Shown here: positions 1 to 14,212 of the stretch, one piece after another
Layout of the letters: the number at the start of each line of letters is the position of its first letter
How positions within the stretch are numbered: the stretch's first letter is position 1
Assembly (NCBI RefSeq): GCF_002093975.1
Contig: NZ_MSZZ01000051.1
Coordinates: 17,549-81,548 of the forward strand
DNA from: Thermoactinospora rubra
Lineage (GTDB): Bacteria > Actinomycetota > Actinomycetes > Streptosporangiales > Streptosporangiaceae
Reading direction: 5' to 3'
Length of the DNA: 64,000 bases
Program-made: the position numbers and the translations under genes
The notes under the pieces: generated by a model
The model's input: only the letters and a program-made list of their open reading frames with translations
Told to the model about the DNA's origin: nothing
The model's database searches: none

Positions 1-1603
1 ACCGCGAGCCGTGCGGGTCGAGCGGCAGCTCCACCGCGTCCCGGTCGCCGATGCGGAAGGTGTCGTCGGTCAGCAGGTCCGTGAGCACGCACGAACGCAG
101 CCCCTTCAGCGTCAGCTCCGCGTCCACGGCCTTGTCGCTCAGGTTGTGCGCCACCACGACCGTGGCCTCCTCGGCGTCACACCGGTAGGCCAGCACGGCC
201 GGATGGTCGCAGTCCAGCACGGTGGTCTCGCCCCAGGCCAGCTCGGGGCACTCGCGGTAGCGCTCGATCAGCAGCTGGATCCAGCGCAGCAGCGAGCCGG
301 GGTCCCGCTTCTGGTCGGCGACGTTGACGCGCTCGGGCGAGTAGGCCCCCTCGGGCATGTCGCGCTCAGGCTCGACGAGGCTGAAGCCGCCCTCCGGCGC
401 CCACTGCATCGGCACGCGGACCGCCATGCGGCCCTCGGCCCGCAGGTTCTCTCCCAGTCCGATCTCCTCGCCGTAGAACAGCACCGGCGTGCCGGGCAGG
501 GAGAACAGCAGGCTGTAGGCCATCTTGACGCGCCGCAGGTCGCCGCCGAGCATGGTCGGCAGGCGGCGCCGCAGCCCCCGGCCGTAGATCTGCATGTCCT
601 TGTCGGGGCCGAACGCCTCGAAGACCTCCCGGCGCTCCTCCTCGGTGAGCTTGTCCAGCGTGAGCTCGTCGTGGTTGCGCAGGAACACCGCCCACTGGGA
701 GTCCTTGGGCGGCCTGGGCCGCTCGCGCAGCGCCGCGGCGAGCGGCGCGGCCTCGCCCCTGGCCAGCGCCAGCCACGCGCGCTGCATGGTGACGAAGTCG
801 AAGCACATCGTCAGCTCGTCGCCGTTGCCGTCGCCGAAGTAGGCCAGCAGCTCGTCGTAGGGCAGGTTGACCTCGCCCAGCAGGATCGAGCTGCCCTCGC
901 GCCGGCACATGAAGGCCCGCAGGTCCCGCAGGAACTCGTGGGGGTCGGGGAGCTTGGGGTTGACGTTCTGGATGAGGTACGGCACCGCGTCCACCCGGAA
1001 GCCGGACAGGCCGAGCTCCATCCAGAAGCCGAGGATGCGGGCGATCTCGTCGCGGACCTCGGGGTTGCCGACGTTCAGGTCGGGCTGGTGCTTGTAGAAG
1101 CTGTGCAGGTAGTACTGGCCCGTGCGCTCGTCGAACTCCCAGAAGGAGTTCTCCTTGTCGGGGAAGACGACCTGGGAGGGGTCGTCGGGCTCGGGGGTGT
1201 CGGACCAGACGTACCAGTCGCGATAGGGGTTGTCGCGGCTGGAGCGGGCCTGCTGGAACCACGGGTGCCGGTCGGAGGTGTGGTTGACGACCAGGTCGGC
1301 GATCACCCGCAGGCCCCGGTCCTTGGCGGTGCGCATGAACTCGACGAAGTCGCCCAGCGTGCCCAGACGGGGGTCGATGCTGTAGAAGTCGACGACGTCG
1401 TAGCCGTCGTCCCGGTTCGGGGTCGGGAAGAACGGCATGAGCCACAGGCACGTGACACCGAGCCCGGCCAGGTAGTCGATCTGCTGCGTGAGCCCGCGGA
1501 AGTCGCCGACCCCGTCGCCGTTGCCGTCCTTGAACGTCTCCACGTCCAGGCAGTAGATGACGGCGTTCTTCCACCACAGGTCGCTGGTAAAGGTCAGTCT
1601 CAC
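1..1603 (-). CDS. GH13 alpha-amylase-family enzyme, trehalose-synthase-like (3' end outside window)
   Basis: This glycoside hydrolase family 13 protein most resembles trehalose synthase (maltose to trehalose interconversion) and related actinobacterial amylase-family proteins. All four GH13 regions are visible: DLVVNHTSD (about 103-111), GFRVDAV with nucleophile D205, LGEVN with acid/base E244, and FLRNHD with D312. About 534 residues are present and the stop lies beyond base 1. The GTG start at 1603 has GGGAGG just upstream and overlaps the stop of the preceding frame (GTGA). No signal peptide is seen, so it is probably cytoplasmic. The family is clear. Trehalose synthase versus another maltose- or oligosaccharide-acting subfamily is not settled. 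Confidence 0.85.
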   Translation of the reverse strand, partial: MRLTFTSDLWWKNAVIYCLDVETFKDGNGDGVGDFRGLTQQIDYLAGLGVTCLWLMPFFPTPNRDDGYDVVDFYSIDPRLGTLGDFVEFMRTAKDRGLRVIADLVVNHTSDRHPWFQQARSSRDNPYRDWYVWSDTPEPDDPSQVVFPDKENSFWEFDERTGQYYLHSFYKHQPDLNVGNPEVRDEIARILGFWMELGLSGFRVDAVPYLIQNVNPKLPDPHEFLRDLRAFMCRREGSSILLGEVNLPYDELLAYFGDGNGDELTMCFDFVTMQRAWLALARGEAAPLAAALRERPRPPKDSQWAVFLRNHDELTLDKLTEEERREVFEAFGPDKDMQIYGRGLRRRLPTMLGGDLRRVKMAYSLLFSLPGTPVLFYGEEIGLGENLRAEGRMAVRVPMQWAPEGGFSLVEPERDMPEGAYSPERVNVADQKRDPGSLLRWIQLLIERYRECPELAWGETTVLDCDHPAVLAYRCDAEEATVVVAHNLSDKAVDAELTLKGLRSCVLTDLLTDDTFRIGDRDAVELPLDPHGSR

Positions 1604-1946
1604 GGACCTCCCGCTACCCCGGCGGGCGCTTGGTGAACGCTTTGCCGTACGGCTCCCGCCGATCGGCAGGTCAGCCGCCAGGTCAGCCGGCGTACTGCAG
1701 GCCGGCCCGGGACGATCCGCCCGCCGGCCACGGTGAAGTCGTAGTGGGCCCGCCAGCCGTCCGACCCTGCGGGCGCCCAGTGGACCAGGAGCCGCTGCCC
1801 GTCGGGCCGGGCCTGGACGATCCGCAGGACGCGCAGCGTGCCGCCGATCACCTCCCGGCCGGGGCCGCGGCCGGTTCGGTGGAGCCGCAAGCGGCCAGCA
1901 CGGCGGCCGGCACGGCGGCGAGCAGCGTGGCCGTCAGCGCCCTCAC
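1600..1946 (-). pseudogene. frameshifted small lipoprotein
   Basis: A GTG at 1946 overlaps the aldo/keto reductase stop (GTGA) and opens a lipoprotein signal, VRALTATLLAAVPAAVLAAC, ending in an LAAC lipobox, but this frame stops at 1848 after 32 residues. Directly there, the neighbouring frame continues with well-formed coding sequence (VIGGTLRVLRIVQARPDGQ...) through an AHYDFTVAGGRI stretch to a stop at 1600, which overlaps the GH13 start. The simplest reading is one secreted lipoprotein of about 115 residues broken by a one-base shift. The alternative is two GTGA-coupled short ORFs. I do not recognise the family. Confidence 0.45.
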
Positions 1947-2923
1947 AGCAGGGTCCCTCCGCTGACCTCGAACCTGGCCAGCGCCTTGCCGATGCGCTCC
2001 AGCGTGTCCGGGTGCAGCGTGATGTCGGCCGCCGCCGCGTTCTCCGCGATGTGGCCGGGGGTCCGGCTGCCCGGGATGGCCACGACGTGGTCGTCCTGGT
2101 GCAGCAGCCACGCCAGGGCCAGCTGCGCGGGGGTGATCCCCAGGTCCACGGCCAGGTCGCGCACCGGGGCGTACCGGTCGTTGTTGGCCGCCAGGTTCTC
2201 CGCCGAGAAGCGCGGCGCGTGCCGCCGGAAGTCGCCCTCGCCCACCTCGCTCACGCTCCCGGCCAGGAACCCGCTGCCCAGCGGGCTCCAGGCCACCACG
2301 CCGGCTCCCAGCTCCCTGGCCGCAGCCAGCAGGCCTGAGTCGATGGGCCGCCACATCGACCACTCGTTCTGCACGGCCGCGATCGGGTGCACCGCATGCG
2401 CCCGCCGCAGCTGCTCGCCGGTCACGTTCGACAGCCCCAGGTGCCGGACGAGCCCGGCCCGGACCAGCTCCGCCATCGCCCCGACGGTCTCCTCGATGGG
2501 CACTCCGGGGTCGGGATAGTGCAGGTAGTACAGGTCGATCACGTCGGTCCCCAGGTTGGCCAGGCTCCGCTCGGCGTAGCGGCGCACCAGCCGCGGCTCG
2601 GCGTTCACGCGCAGCTCGCCGAAGGCGTAGCCCACCGGGAAGGGCCTGCTCTCCTCTCCCTCGGGGACGGCCAGGCCGAACTTGGTGGCGAGGACCACCT
2701 CCTCCCGCCGCCCCTTCACGGCCCGCCCCACCAGCTTCTCGTTGTGCCCGCCGGGGCCGTAGGCGTCGCTGGTGTCCACGTGGACGGCGCCCGCGTCCAG
2801 GGCCGCCCGGACGGCCCGCTCGCCGCGGGCGTCGTCGATGTCGCCGTAGATGCCCGGCGAGAGCACCATGGCCCCGAAGCCGATCGCCGGGACCCGCAGG
2901 TTTCCAAGTTCGCGTGTCTTCAT
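1943..2923 (-). CDS. aldo/keto reductase
   Basis: A 326-residue NAD(P)H-dependent aldo/keto reductase of the single-domain TIM-barrel family, likely cytosolic. The catalytic tetrad is visible as D50 and Y55 (VDTSDAYG), K81 (LATKFGL) and H135 (YYLHYPD). The C-terminal VAIPGSRTPGHIAEN segment matches the family's cofactor-phosphate loop. The physiological substrate cannot be read from sequence. It is divergent from a LysR regulator gene across 61 bp that contain a T-N11-A palindrome, so that regulator probably controls it. Its stop overlaps the start of the broken lipoprotein. Confidence 0.92.
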   Translation of the reverse strand: MKTRELGNLRVPAIGFGAMVLSPGIYGDIDDARGERAVRAALDAGAVHVDTSDAYGPGGHNEKLVGRAVKGRREEVVLATKFGLAVPEGEESRPFPVGYAFGELRVNAEPRLVRRYAERSLANLGTDVIDLYYLHYPDPGVPIEETVGAMAELVRAGLVRHLGLSNVTGEQLRRAHAVHPIAAVQNEWSMWRPIDSGLLAAARELGAGVVAWSPLGSGFLAGSVSEVGEGDFRRHAPRFSAENLAANNDRYAPVRDLAVDLGITPAQLALAWLLHQDDHVVAIPGSRTPGHIAENAAAADITLHPDTLERIGKALARFEVSGGTLL

Positions 2924-2971
2924 GCCCCGATCCTGTGGTCCGGGCGGCTTTGCCGTCCAAGACCTGTTGCG

Positions 2972-2986
2972 ATAACCATTGGCTAT
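2972..2986. promoter_or_regulatory. candidate LysR-type operator (T-N11-A)
   Basis: ATAACCATTGGCTAT is a 15-bp palindrome (ATAACCA-T-TGGCTAT) with one mismatched pair, and it contains a T-N11-A core typical of LysR-family sites. It lies between the divergent aldo/keto reductase and LysR genes and overlaps the regulator's ATG at 2985. Binding there would also block the regulator's own expression. Confidence 0.5.
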
Positions 2987-3854
2987 GGACGTCCACCTGC
3001 GGGACCTGCGCTACTTCGTCGCCGTGGCCGAGGAGCTCAACGTCACCCGGGCGGCCGAGCGGCTGTTCGTCTCCCAGCCCGCCCTGTCCAAGCAGCTCAG
3101 GGCGCTGGAACGGCAGCTGGGCCTCACGCTGTTCGAGCGCGTGCGCGGCGGGGTGGCGCTCACCGAGCCCGGCAGGGCGCTGCTGCCGTACGCCCGCGAG
3201 CTGCTGGAGCGCTGGGGCACGGGCGTCGAGGCGGCGCGGGCCGCGGCGCCTGCCGGGACGCTGGTGGTCGGCATGCAGACCGCCGTGGGGCGCGGCATCC
3301 AGCACGACACGCTGCGGCGCTTCCGCGAGGCGATGCCCGGCTGGGAGGTGTCGCTGCGGCTGGTGAGCTGGGAGGACCCCAGCGCCGGGCTCGCCGACGG
3401 CAGCTCGGACGTGGCCTTCGTCTGGCTGCCCGCCGCGCCGGGCGTCCAGACGCGGGTGCTGGCGACCGAGCGCCGGTTCCTGGCCATGGCCGAGTCCCAT
3501 CCGCTGGCCGGGCGATCGGAGATCGCGCTGGAGGAGCTGCTGGACCAGCCGTTCATCGCGCTCCCCGCGAGCGCCGGGCCGCTGCGGGACTTCTGGCTGG
3601 GCATGGACGCCAGGAGCGACGAGCCCGTGGTCGCCCTCACGGCGGGCACGGCCGACGAGGCGTTCGAGGGGATCACGAGCGGGCTCGGCGTGGCCCTCAT
3701 CGCCGAGGGCAACGCCGCGCTCTACAAGCGGCCGGGCGTGGTCTACCGGCCGGTGGCCGGGCTGGCGCCCGCCCGGCTGGCGGTCGCGTGGCGGGCGGGC
3801 GACCGCCGTCCCCACGTCCGAGTCTTCCTCGACGCGCTGTCGCGGTCCCACTAA
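2985..3854 (+). CDS. LysR-family transcriptional regulator
   Basis: A LysR-type regulator of about 289 residues. The N-terminal winged helix-turn-helix is clear (LRDLRYFVAVAEELNVTRAA, then LFVSQPALSKQLRALE). An effector-binding domain follows, with the usual alternating alpha/beta pattern. The start is ATG 2985, and TTG 2979 is an in-frame alternative. The palindromic site overlaps both, which suggests a leaderless or very short-leader transcript. It is divergent from the aldo/keto reductase and probably regulates it. The inducer is unknown. Confidence 0.92.
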   Translation: MDVHLRDLRYFVAVAEELNVTRAAERLFVSQPALSKQLRALERQLGLTLFERVRGGVALTEPGRALLPYARELLERWGTGVEAARAAAPAGTLVVGMQTAVGRGIQHDTLRRFREAMPGWEVSLRLVSWEDPSAGLADGSSDVAFVWLPAAPGVQTRVLATERRFLAMAESHPLAGRSEIALEELLDQPFIALPASAGPLRDFWLGMDARSDEPVVALTAGTADEAFEGITSGLGVALIAEGNAALYKRPGVVYRPVAGLAPARLAVAWRAGDRRPHVRVFLDALSRSH

Positions 3855-3865
3855 GGTCTCGGGGC

Positions 3866-4063
3866 ATGAACGACTACCAGGCCACCTTCAAGCTGATCGA
3901 CGCCGACAACGACGGGCTCATCTCCGCCGAGGAGCTGGTCCGCCTGATGGAGGTGCTCGGCCAGCCGATCACCGTCGAGCGCGCCCAGGCCGCCATCGCC
4001 CAGCTCGACCAGGACGGCGACGGGCTGATCAACGCCGAGGAGCTGGGCGCCTACCTGAGCTGA
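3866..4063 (+). CDS. small EF-hand calcium-binding protein
   Basis: A 65-residue protein that is essentially two EF-hands. The first loop is DADNDGLISAEE (residues 12-23) and the second is DQDGDGLINAEE (48-59). Both have D/N at loop positions 1, 3 and 5, G at 6, I at 8 and E at 12, so calcium binding is likely. There is no signal peptide, suggesting a cytosolic calcium sensor or buffer like the calerythrin/CabD-type proteins of actinomycetes. The ATG at 3866 starts 11 bp after the LysR stop. Its last 13 bases overlap the convergent hydrolase gene. Confidence 0.88.
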   Translation: MNDYQATFKLIDADNDGLISAEELVRLMEVLGQPITVERAQAAIAQLDQDGDGLINAEELGAYLS

Positions 4064-4908
4064 CCGCCGCCCAGCGTGGCGAGCAGCCAGGGGCGCAGCA
4101 CCGGCAGCACGTTGGCGGGCTGCATGGCCTGGATGTGGTTCAGGCCCTCCAGCTCCCGCACCTGCCAGCCGAGCGCCTCCAGCTCGGCCCGCCGCTCGCG
4201 CACCGGGCCGGCGATGTCGACGCGCACGCCGCCCCAGCGCTCGCCGTACTCGATCACGTCGGCCGTCCCCGCGAAGCACAGCCGGGGACAGCGGACCAGC
4301 CGCTGCGCGTCGCGGTCGTCGAAGCCGCGCAGCGCCTCGTAGAGCGTGACGAACTGCCGGGTCTGCTCCTTGGACAGCGTCACCTCCGCCGAGTCCCAGT
4401 CGCCCGGCTCGGCCGTGCTCCCCGTGGGCGCCGCGCCCGCCAGCTCGTGGGTGGCCATGGTGACCTTCAGCATCTCCTGGTACGGCCCGCCCAGCGGCGG
4501 GAAGCCGCCCATGACGAGCGCCGTGAGCCGGTCGGTGCGCATGGCCAGCTGGAGCCCGCTCAGCGCCAGCCACGAGTAGCCGTAGTAGGCGAACCGGTCC
4601 GCCCCGGCGGCGTCGGCCACGGCCAGGAAGTCGGCGGCGATGGAGTCCGGCGTCAGCGTGTCCGGCTTGGGCTTGGCCATGACGTGGCCCTCGTAGTCGA
4701 ACGCGATGACCCGGAAGGCGTCGGACAGGCCGTCGATCAGCGAGCGGCCCAGCGCCGGGTCCATGCCCCACTTGCGCTTCTCCTCCGCCTCCGCGCCCTC
4801 GGCGGGCCTGGGGTCGACCGGGAGCAGGAGGGCGGGACCGTCGCCCCACACCTCCACCTCGATGGAGCTGCCGTCGTGCAATTCCGTAAGCTGTAGATTG
4901 TTTGTCAC
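4051..4908 (-). CDS. alpha/beta-fold hydrolase
   Basis: A 285-residue alpha/beta hydrolase. The nucleophile elbow is GYSWL with S112, the acid is probably the Asp in FAGTADVIEYG, and the base is the His in LEGLNHIQAM. There is no secretion signal. The GTG start at 4908 faces a TetR-family gene across a 30-bp gap containing a palindrome, so this hydrolase is the likely target of that repressor. It could be an esterase, C-C hydrolase or haloperoxidase-like enzyme. The sequence does not decide. Confidence 0.85.
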   Translation of the reverse strand: MTNNLQLTELHDGSSIEVEVWGDGPALLLPVDPRPAEGAEAEEKRKWGMDPALGRSLIDGLSDAFRVIAFDYEGHVMAKPKPDTLTPDSIAADFLAVADAAGADRFAYYGYSWLALSGLQLAMRTDRLTALVMGGFPPLGGPYQEMLKVTMATHELAGAAPTGSTAEPGDWDSAEVTLSKEQTRQFVTLYEALRGFDDRDAQRLVRCPRLCFAGTADVIEYGERWGGVRVDIAGPVRERRAELEALGWQVRELEGLNHIQAMQPANVLPVLRPWLLATLGGGQLR

Positions 4909-4916
4909 AACGAATA

Positions 4917-4931
4917 CCTTACGCCATAAGG
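4917..4931. promoter_or_regulatory. candidate TetR operator overlapping the regulator's ribosome-binding site
   Basis: CCTTA-CGCCA-TAAGG is a perfect 5-bp-arm palindrome in the gap between the divergent hydrolase and TetR genes. The right arm is part of the AAGGAG ribosome-binding site (4928-4933) of the TetR gene, so occupancy would be expected to repress both directions. Confidence 0.5.
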
Positions 4932-4938
4932 AGTTATC

Positions 4939-5697
4939 GTGCACGTCTTCGCCGGGCAGGGAGACGCCAGCCGGTCGATGGCCCTGCTGTGGGGTCCGCC
5001 GCCCGAGCCGCGCAGGGCTCCCGGCCCACGGCCCACGCTGACGCTCGACGCGATCGTGGCCGCCGCGATCGAGGTGGCCGACGCCGGTTCCCTCGCCGGG
5101 CTGTCGATGCGCACCGTGGCCGAACGGCTGGGCTGCTCGTCGATGGCGCTGTACACGTACGTGCCCGGCAAGGCCGAACTGCTGGACCTGATGTACGACC
5201 GCGCCCACGCCGAGCTGCTCGGCGAGGCCCGCGAGTCGGGAACCTGGCGCGAGGCCGTCACCGCCTGGGCCCACGACCTGCGCGCCTTCTACCTCCGCCA
5301 CCCCTGGGTGGTCCAGGTCTCCTACGCCCGTCCCGTCCTCGGCCCGAACGAGCAGGCCGTCCTCGAACGGCTCCTGGAGATCCTGGAGGGCGCGGGACTG
5401 CCCGCCAGGACGCTGCGCGGCGTGGTCAGCACGCTCTTCCACTACGTGCGCGGCAACGCCCAGACCGCCGCCGAGGCCCGCCAGGCCGCCTCCGCCACCG
5501 GCGTGCCCGACCAGCAATGGTGGATCGACCGCGCGTCCCGGCTCGCCAAGCTGGCGCCCGACTTCGCCGAGCGGTTCCCGCGCTCCGCGCGCCTGTCCCG
5601 GGAGACGTCCGGCATCGGCCATCCGGCCGCGATCGAAGACGTTTTCACCGTTGGCCTGGCCGTACTCCTGGACGGGATCGAAGCCGCGTCACGCTGA
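4939..5697 (+). CDS. TetR-family transcriptional regulator
   Basis: A 252-residue TetR-family repressor. The N-terminal HTH is visible (LSMRTVAERLGCSSMALYTYV, about residues 55-75), preceded by a roughly 30-residue Pro/Arg-rich extension, and followed by a C-terminal ligand/dimerisation region of the TetR_C type. The GTG start at 4939 has AAGGAG 5 bp upstream. It is divergent from the alpha/beta hydrolase and presumably controls it and itself through the palindrome at 4917-4931. The ligand is unknown. Confidence 0.9.
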   Translation: MHVFAGQGDASRSMALLWGPPPEPRRAPGPRPTLTLDAIVAAAIEVADAGSLAGLSMRTVAERLGCSSMALYTYVPGKAELLDLMYDRAHAELLGEARESGTWREAVTAWAHDLRAFYLRHPWVVQVSYARPVLGPNEQAVLERLLEILEGAGLPARTLRGVVSTLFHYVRGNAQTAAEARQAASATGVPDQQWWIDRASRLAKLAPDFAERFPRSARLSRETSGIGHPAAIEDVFTVGLAVLLDGIEAASR

Positions 5698-5717
5698 ACC
5701 CCTTGCAACCGGAACTT

Positions 5718-5743
5718 CTGTCGGTTTTAGTCACTAGCGACAG
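5718..5743. promoter_or_regulatory. inverted repeat upstream of PucR-type regulator
   Basis: CTGTCG and CGACAG form perfect 6-bp arms separated by 14 bp. The right arm runs into the AGGAGGG ribosome-binding site of the gene starting at 5752. This is a plausible autoregulatory operator, but the arms are short. Confidence 0.35.
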
Positions 5744-5751
5744 GAGGGACG

Positions 5752-6945
5752 ATGACCATCAAGAGTGATGCCAGCGACACCCGGCTGCGGGCCTGCGTGC
5801 CGTCCGCCGTCGTCAGGACGCTCCGCCAGGACATCGACCGGGTCTCCTGCGAGGTGCTCGAGGAGATCCAGAGCCGGATCCCCGAGTACGCCAGGCCCTC
5901 GGACGAGACCTACATCAAGGTCATCAGGACGGCGGTGGAGCAGGCCATCGACGGCTTCCTCGACAGGATCGAGAACCCGGACGCCGCCTGGGACCCCGAG
6001 CCGTTCCGCATGATCGGCAAGGGCGAGGCCGTCGAGGGCCGCAACCTGGAACCCCTGCAGACCGCGATGCGCCTGGGCGCCCGGGTCGGCTGGCGGCGGC
6101 TGACGGAGCTGGCCGAGCCGCTCGGGCTGTCGCCCCGGTCGCTGTACGACCTCGGCGAGGCCATCTTCGTCTACCTCGACGAGCTCGCCGACGCGGCGGC
6201 CGAGGGCTACCAGGAGGCCAGGGCGCACACCGCCGGAGAGATGGAAAGGCGCCGGCGTCGCCTGCTCGACCTGCTGCTCAGCCAGCCGCCCGCGTCGCCG
6301 GAGGCCGTCGCCGACGCGGCCAAGGCGGCGGGCTGGCGGCTGCCCAGGACCGTGGCCTGCGTGGCGCTGGACGACCCCGGCGGCTACCGCCCGCCCGTGC
6401 TGCACAACGACGTGCTGGTGGGTCTGGACCGCACCACGCCCTGCCTGCTGGTGCCCGACCCGGCCGGCCCCGGCCAGGCGCAGCTGCTCGACCACGCGCT
6501 GCGCGGCCGGCGGGCCGCCGTGGGCCCCGCCGTACCGCTCGCCGACGCCGCCTCGTCGCTGCGCTGGGCGTCGGAGGCGCTGGCGCTGGCCCGGCGGGGC
6601 GTCATCGAGGCCGGGCCCGGCCTGCTGCGCTGCTCGGAGCACATCGCCACGCTGATCGTGTTCAAGGACGAGGAGCTGGTCAACGCGCTGGCCGCCGTAC
6701 GGCTCGCGCCGCTGGCCCACCTGCGGCCCAGCCAGCAGGACCGGCTCGCCGAGACGCTGCTGGCCTGGCTGCGGCACGGCAGGGGCGCGGGCGAGGTGGC
6801 CGCGCGGCTCCACGTCCACCCGCAGACCGTGCGCTACCGGCTGCGGCAGCTGGAGGAGTTGTACGGCGAGCAGCTCCACGACCCCGACATCCGCTTCGAG
6901 CTGGAGATCGTCCTGCGTCACCGGCAGGCTAGCGGAAAAGCCTGA
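5752..6945 (+). CDS. PucR-family (CdaR-type) transcriptional regulator
   Basis: A 397-residue regulator with an N-terminal sensory region (about 1-170, helical), a GGDEF-like middle region, and the characteristic C-terminal PucR HTH (EVAARLHVHPQTVRYRLRQL, about 345-370). The FELEIVLRHR tail is also typical. The start has a strong AGGAGGG site. It stands alone on the plus strand and overlaps the convergent Ccr gene by 17 bp. Its target is not evident. The PKS-Ccr operon next door is a possibility only by position. Confidence 0.88.
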   Translation: MTIKSDASDTRLRACVPSAVVRTLRQDIDRVSCEVLEEIQSRIPEYARPSDETYIKVIRTAVEQAIDGFLDRIENPDAAWDPEPFRMIGKGEAVEGRNLEPLQTAMRLGARVGWRRLTELAEPLGLSPRSLYDLGEAIFVYLDELADAAAEGYQEARAHTAGEMERRRRRLLDLLLSQPPASPEAVADAAKAAGWRLPRTVACVALDDPGGYRPPVLHNDVLVGLDRTTPCLLVPDPAGPGQAQLLDHALRGRRAAVGPAVPLADAASSLRWASEALALARRGVIEAGPGLLRCSEHIATLIVFKDEELVNALAAVRLAPLAHLRPSQQDRLAETLLAWLRHGRGAGEVAARLHVHPQTVRYRLRQLEELYGEQLHDPDIRFELEIVLRHRQASGKA

Positions 6946-8232
6946 GCCGCTCCTCCCCGATGCGCTCGCGCAGCGCGTGGTCCTCGACGCCCAGGTCCTC
7001 CCGGGGCGCGAGGCACAGCACGCCGACCTTGCCGACGTGCCGGTTGGTCTGGACGGCCCGCGCCGCCTCGCCGGTCCGATCGAGCGGGTACACCCTGGAC
7101 AGGGCCGGGTGGATCATCCCGAGCGAGATCAGCCGGTTGACCTCGTGGCATTCCTGGTAGTTCGCGCCGTGCGAGCCGATGATGCGCTTGAGCCGCATCC
7201 ACAGGTGGCGGTTGTCGTACTCGTGGGCGTAGCCGCTGGACGAGCCGCACGTGACCACCGCGCCGCCGCGCCGGGCGACGTAGACGGACGCGCCGAAGGT
7301 GTCCCTGCCGGTGTGCTCGAAGACGATCGCCGGGTCCTCCCCCACCAGCCGCCGGATCTCCGCGCCCAGCCGCCGCCAGGCCTTCTCGTCGCCGAGGTGC
7401 TCGAACTGCGAGCGGTCGACGGCGTGCTCGCATCCCAGGCGGCGCAGCAGCTCGGCCTTCTCCGGCGTGCCGACCACCCCGACCGGGATGCCGCCGCCGT
7501 TCCTGACCAGCTGCACGCCGTACGCGCCGAGCCCGCCGGTCGCGCCCCACAGCAGCACCACGTCGCCCTGCTTGAGCCGGGCGCCCCGCTCGGAGACCAG
7601 CATGCGGTAGGCGGTGGACGCGCACAGCATGTTGCACGCCGCCTCCTCCCAGCTCAGGTGCTTGGGCTTGGGCAGCAGCTGGGTGGCCTTGACCACGGCG
7701 AACTCGGCCAGGCCGCCGAAGTTGGTCTCGAAGCCCCACGCCCGCAGATCGGCGGCGAGCATGCCGTCGTGCTGGACGATCGGGTCCTGGGAGTCCAGGT
7801 GGGCGGGGCTGGTCACCACCCTGTCGCCGATCCGCCAGTGCCGTACGGCGGCGCCGGTCCTGACGATCACGCCGGAGGCGTCCGAGCCGAGCACGTGGGT
7901 GGGCAGGTCGTGGCGGGGGTCGGTGCGGCCCAGCCGTTCCAGGAAGGCGAAGCCGGGGATCGGCTCGAACATCGCCGACCAGACGGTGTTGAAGTTGATC
8001 GCGCTGGCCATGACGGCGATGAGCACCTCGTCGGGGGCGAGCTCCGGCATGGGCACCTCGCCGACGTGGATGGACCGGCGCACGTCCTTGTCCACGCCGC
8101 CGGTGCCGTGCGGGACCGGGCCGAACATGCCGACCTCGTCCTTGCGGAGGTAGGCGGCCCGGTAGGCCGACGGCACCGGGAGCGCGGCCAGCTCCCCGGG
8201 CTCGGCTCCCTCGATCACGGCCTGTGCCAGCG

Positions 8233-8236
<4 letters not shown>
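6929..8236 (-). CDS. ccr: crotonyl-CoA carboxylase/reductase
   Basis: A 435-residue medium-chain reductase of the crotonyl-CoA carboxylase/reductase family, which reductively carboxylates alpha,beta-unsaturated acyl-CoAs to ethylmalonyl- or longer alkylmalonyl-CoA. Family signatures are visible: GMFGPVPHGTGGVDKDVR near the N-terminus, the NADPH-binding LLWGATGGLGAYG, and the CO2-pocket residues known in CCRs, namely the Asn of INFNTVW, the Phe-Glu of GFETNFG and the His of GSHGANYQE. Its ATG overlaps the PKS stop (ATGA), so the two are translationally coupled. This implies it supplies that PKS rather than the ethylmalonyl-CoA pathway of primary metabolism. Chain-length preference cannot be read directly. 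Confidence 0.95.
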
Positions 8237-13959
<5,723 letters not shown>

Positions 13960-14050
13960 GAGTGCTCCCATGCTGCCGGGGTGATCGGCCAACCTACCCA
14001 TTCACCCCGGTCAGGGGCAGATCCGCCGGAGCACATTCCGTGGCGCCGAT

Positions 14051-14068
14051 TTGTCACCGCTGTGACAA
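14051..14068. promoter_or_regulatory. palindrome between divergent PKS and Ag85-like esterase genes
   Basis: TTGTCAC-CGCT-GTGACAA is a perfect 7-bp-arm inverted repeat in the roughly 250-bp divergent intergenic region. It is placed where a shared regulator could control both the PKS-ccr operon and the esterase. No adjacent regulator gene is dedicated to it, so the cognate protein is unknown. The rest of the region shows no ORF. Confidence 0.5.
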
Positions 14069-14212
14069 GCACGGCGATATGCGCGGGGCGGCACATCGCT
14101 TTTGTCCGGCAAAGCGCATCCGCCATCGGAATTTCGTTGCCTCAGCTCATAGCCGTGGCTTCGCCGTACGGCCTAGCCTCCCCACACCCCGCGTCGTGCG
14201 AAGGGATGGATC

